The notes below the pieces were generated by a model. It was given only the letters and a program-made list of their open reading frames with translations. It did no database searches and was not told where the DNA came from. This document shows, in pieces, positions 61,346-64,000 of a stretch of DNA of 64,000 nucleotides; the first letter of the stretch is position 1, and every line of letters begins with the position of its first letter. Both the position numbers and the translations under genes were made by a program. The stretch is from Aphrophora alni (lineage: Eukaryota > Arthropoda > Insecta > Hemiptera > Aphrophoridae), in assembly GCA_963513935.1 (NCBI GenBank), contig OY740774.1:91537093-91601092 (forward strand), read 5' to 3'.

Positions 61346-64000
61346 AAAAATGTATTTTTTGACGTATAATCAGGATATATCTTAACAATTGGTTTATAAT
61401 TTAATTGAAATACTGCAGACCTCTAGCAAATATGCATTTGTCACATTGTACTGCAGAAAAATTTACAAAAATATCTACTTTGGTTTTTCTATAACTTAAC
61501 ATAACACATACACTTTAATATTTTTGGTACAGTATATTTGTTTGTATTTTAGTCTGTATTAAATTAGTTGTTGTCTAATCACACAATTAATAAGGGAATC
61601 TTCAGTATTACTAATACTTTTCTATTATATTTACAAATATTCAATAATACTAGAGGTGTTCTTTAATATTAATGGAGTTCCTTCAGTGAGAAAAATGTTT
61701 GTTTTAATAAAACAGGAACTTGATAAATATCGTTGCCAACAGAGGATAATACCGTCAAGTAAAATCAACGAAGGATTAATGTTAAAAGCAAACACAAAAT
61801 ACAAGTATAAAGCGTGTTTTTTGTCAATAAATAACGAATTTTATTAAACAAATTAGGTAATAATTGTACTTTTAGGGTTGTTGTTAGAGAGAAGAGATCT
61901 GAATTCAAAGATGTCAAAGTTTCTTTAATAAATGTGGAAAATGATCATACTTACTTCTTTCTTTTGGACTATCTATAAATTCTATTTAATCTATACAAAT
62001 AGTAGACCAACCTTAAAAATAATTATCGTATTATATTCACAACAATCCTTACAAGGTTTATAAATGTATAATTAGTAAAAAGTAATTTGTCAGTAGAAGA
62101 GCGAAACGTGAATATTTCCGCGTCATATAGAAATGACATGCAAAATATATAGATTTTATTGTCATATATTTAAAATACTTATGTAGGGATGTTTTAATGT
62201 TAAAATATGTCAATGAACAGAAATAATATTCAATATTAACTACTGTATAGATTTTATTTAATGTGATAAATAACAGTTTCTTATTATTTACATTCGGGAA
62301 TATAATTGAAATATTAAAATTAGTAATACAACATTTTGAATGGAAATCTGAAAGTAACAACGTATTTAAGTTTGAAACGTTTTTAAATCTTATCTCTTTC
62401 TCTTATTTATATATTGTGTTACTGACCGTGCAGGCTAGAAATTAGCAAGTCATAGCAATCTATAGGTCTTAGTGTTTTAAAAGTTGTTAACGTAAATTAA
62501 GTGTATAGCTCTTATTTCTCAATCTCCCTTCTCTTCAGTCAGTTAGTATTTTTAAGATTAGAATAAATTAATCTTCTCACAGAAAACTTTAGAGTAGATA
62601 GGATTGACTGTCGTTTTTACATTCATTTTAATGATAAAAGTTATAACTGGATTAGTACAATCCTATTTCAGTTATAACTTCCAAAGTTCGTATGAATTCT
62701 GTAATTACTGAACCAAATTAATGTAATCCTTTTTAAACTCCTTAAAAATTTACATCGCAGTAATAAAGTTTCTTCAACTATAATAAAGTTTTAAAGAAGG
62801 TTTCTATTGTAGCTTAGTGTTATTGTTATTTTTGTTACAGGTTTTATTTTACGGTGGGGATATGTCACTTTCATTTTAAATCTATCATGCTTTTAATTTT
62901 TAATTTCTAAATGAATGTCTTTTCAAATTTTTTTATTTTTCACGTCAAAAATCGATTAATAACTTGAAGGTTTAGAATACTTAAATCACTGACAAGAAAG
63001 TATACGGTGTACATAGACAGTGAAATGGGTATGCAAAGTATGATATTTATAAAATCCCTTGTCGTTATGACCAAATTAGTTTAATTAGTCAATAAAAGCA
63101 ATTGTAATGAAACAGTCAGTCATTGAAACAATATAAAACTTACTCGTAGATAAGTGACTATTAATCGGAGATAAGAAGTAATATAAATATGCATGAGACC
63201 TGTATTGTATACTAATAATATCACCGGAAAAATAGAATGTATTTAGAATATGGTATGTAACTTTCGATCTAGGTTTCTTATCAGTTTCCTCTACCCTCTA
63301 TTTACATTTAACTAATTATAAATGAAATTAAGGAATATATTATTACCATCACCTTTCTTGCTCCCATCACACCCTGACTCGCGTAAATAGTTCAGATAAT
63401 ACAATTCAAGTTGAGTTGTACCATTATACTGTAGAAGCGCTTAGATCGATTTTTTTCATTGGAAAATGCAGTTTACGGTCTCTGAGGATCCGTAATATTT
63501 TGGGCCTTTGTGAAACGTCAGATATTAAATCAAGATTTTTGTTTCCTTTCCTTTGTTTCCTTAGTATGTATTAGCTTGAGCGTGTACGTGAGTGATGTGT
63601 ATGTAGGGGTATGGTGGGATTTAGCCTATAAGACGTTCATTTATATGCATTCACACTACCTACAACTTAATCCCTTTATATATACAATACGTTTACTATG
63701 TCTCTGTTTTACATTTTCTCAAATCTTTGATATAGCGGAATTTGGTTTACGAGATTACTTCATATTATATTCATGGGTCAACTAACCTTGTACTCTCATA
63801 ATTCGTTGCGGTATAAAAATATCTGTATGTACTTTAGTTTATAGATAATGCATTGGGTACGATAAATGCTATAGTTTACCTTCTCTGTAACATGCCACAG
63901 AAATATTCAACTGCAAGTAATATAATAACTATATGGGTCACATCATGTCACTTACTTGACGGTTTTGCTTGTTATATGACGTACTACAAATATTCACTGA
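61346..64000. other. AT-rich non-coding stretch
   Basis: No supported gene. The longest frames (62,058-62,360 minus; 63,510-63,785 plus, which starts at GTG rather than ATG) have AT-driven compositions and no clear domain. Confidence 0.5.

Noticed and set aside
62058..62360. Minus-strand open frame of 100 codons
   Set aside because: Its composition is AT-driven (Asn, Ile, Phe, Tyr, Lys), there is no motif, and it overlaps another chance frame on the plus strand.
63510..63785. Plus-strand frame of 91 codons with hydrophobic stretches and an NPFIY string that recalls the end of rhodopsin-type receptors
   Set aside because: It starts at GTG rather than ATG, the rest does not align with a receptor, and five residues are not enough. 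A transcript would be needed to reopen it.

Overview
The window looks like a gene-poor stretch of an animal nuclear genome, most likely an arthropod and probably an insect. It is very AT-rich, full of homopolymer runs and AT or CT microsatellites, and has no bacterial-style gene packing. It carries decayed retroelements of animal type: a Penelope-like element (GIY-YIG endonuclease plus a hammerhead-like ribozyme motif) and the C-terminal tail of a non-LTR retrotransposon of a kind I know from insect genomes. No intact cellular gene can be supported. The open frames are short, and nearly all look like chance frames in AT-rich DNA. The species cannot be named from this sequence.

Layout. (1) 1-16,228 is single-copy, AT-rich DNA. 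It holds an old dispersed repeat pair (2,884 and 4,011), a 5'-truncated Penelope-like element (5,954-6,780) next to a zinc-finger-like fragment, a LINE tail on the minus strand (7,884-8,215), and a decayed tRNA-like sequence near 13.8 kb. (2) 16,229-56,102 is a nested segmental duplication made of two blocks, A (about 5.2 kb) and B (about 8.5 kb), in the order A1-B1-B2-B3(partial)-A2-B4. B1, B2 and B3 are head-to-tail with a period of 8,497-8,498 bp. A2-B4 is an older, more diverged copy of A1-B1, offset by about 25.9 kb. Each full B block carries a small minus-strand element with inverted ends and a hammerhead-like motif, and every B block carries a tRNA-Gly-like sequence. (3) 56,103-64,000 is single-copy again. 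It has an exon-like open segment (56,386-56,563), a 120-bp tandem duplication (57.3-57.6 kb), a long CT microsatellite (58,913-59,272) and a decayed coding-like patch on the minus strand (61,055-61,345).

How the parts relate. The duplication is the main structure. The first third of B2 is almost identical to B3, and the last two thirds are almost identical to B1. This is what one unequal crossover between B1 and B3 would leave, with the exchange point near 32.9-33.3 kb. The B3/A2 junction lies in an AT-repeat tract. Patches of unusually high identity inside otherwise diverged copies (in A near 17.0, 17.8 and 19.6 kb; in B4 at 55.3-55.9 kb) point to gene conversion or, for some, to constraint. 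All alignments here were made by eye, so breakpoints are good to tens of bases and identities are approximate.
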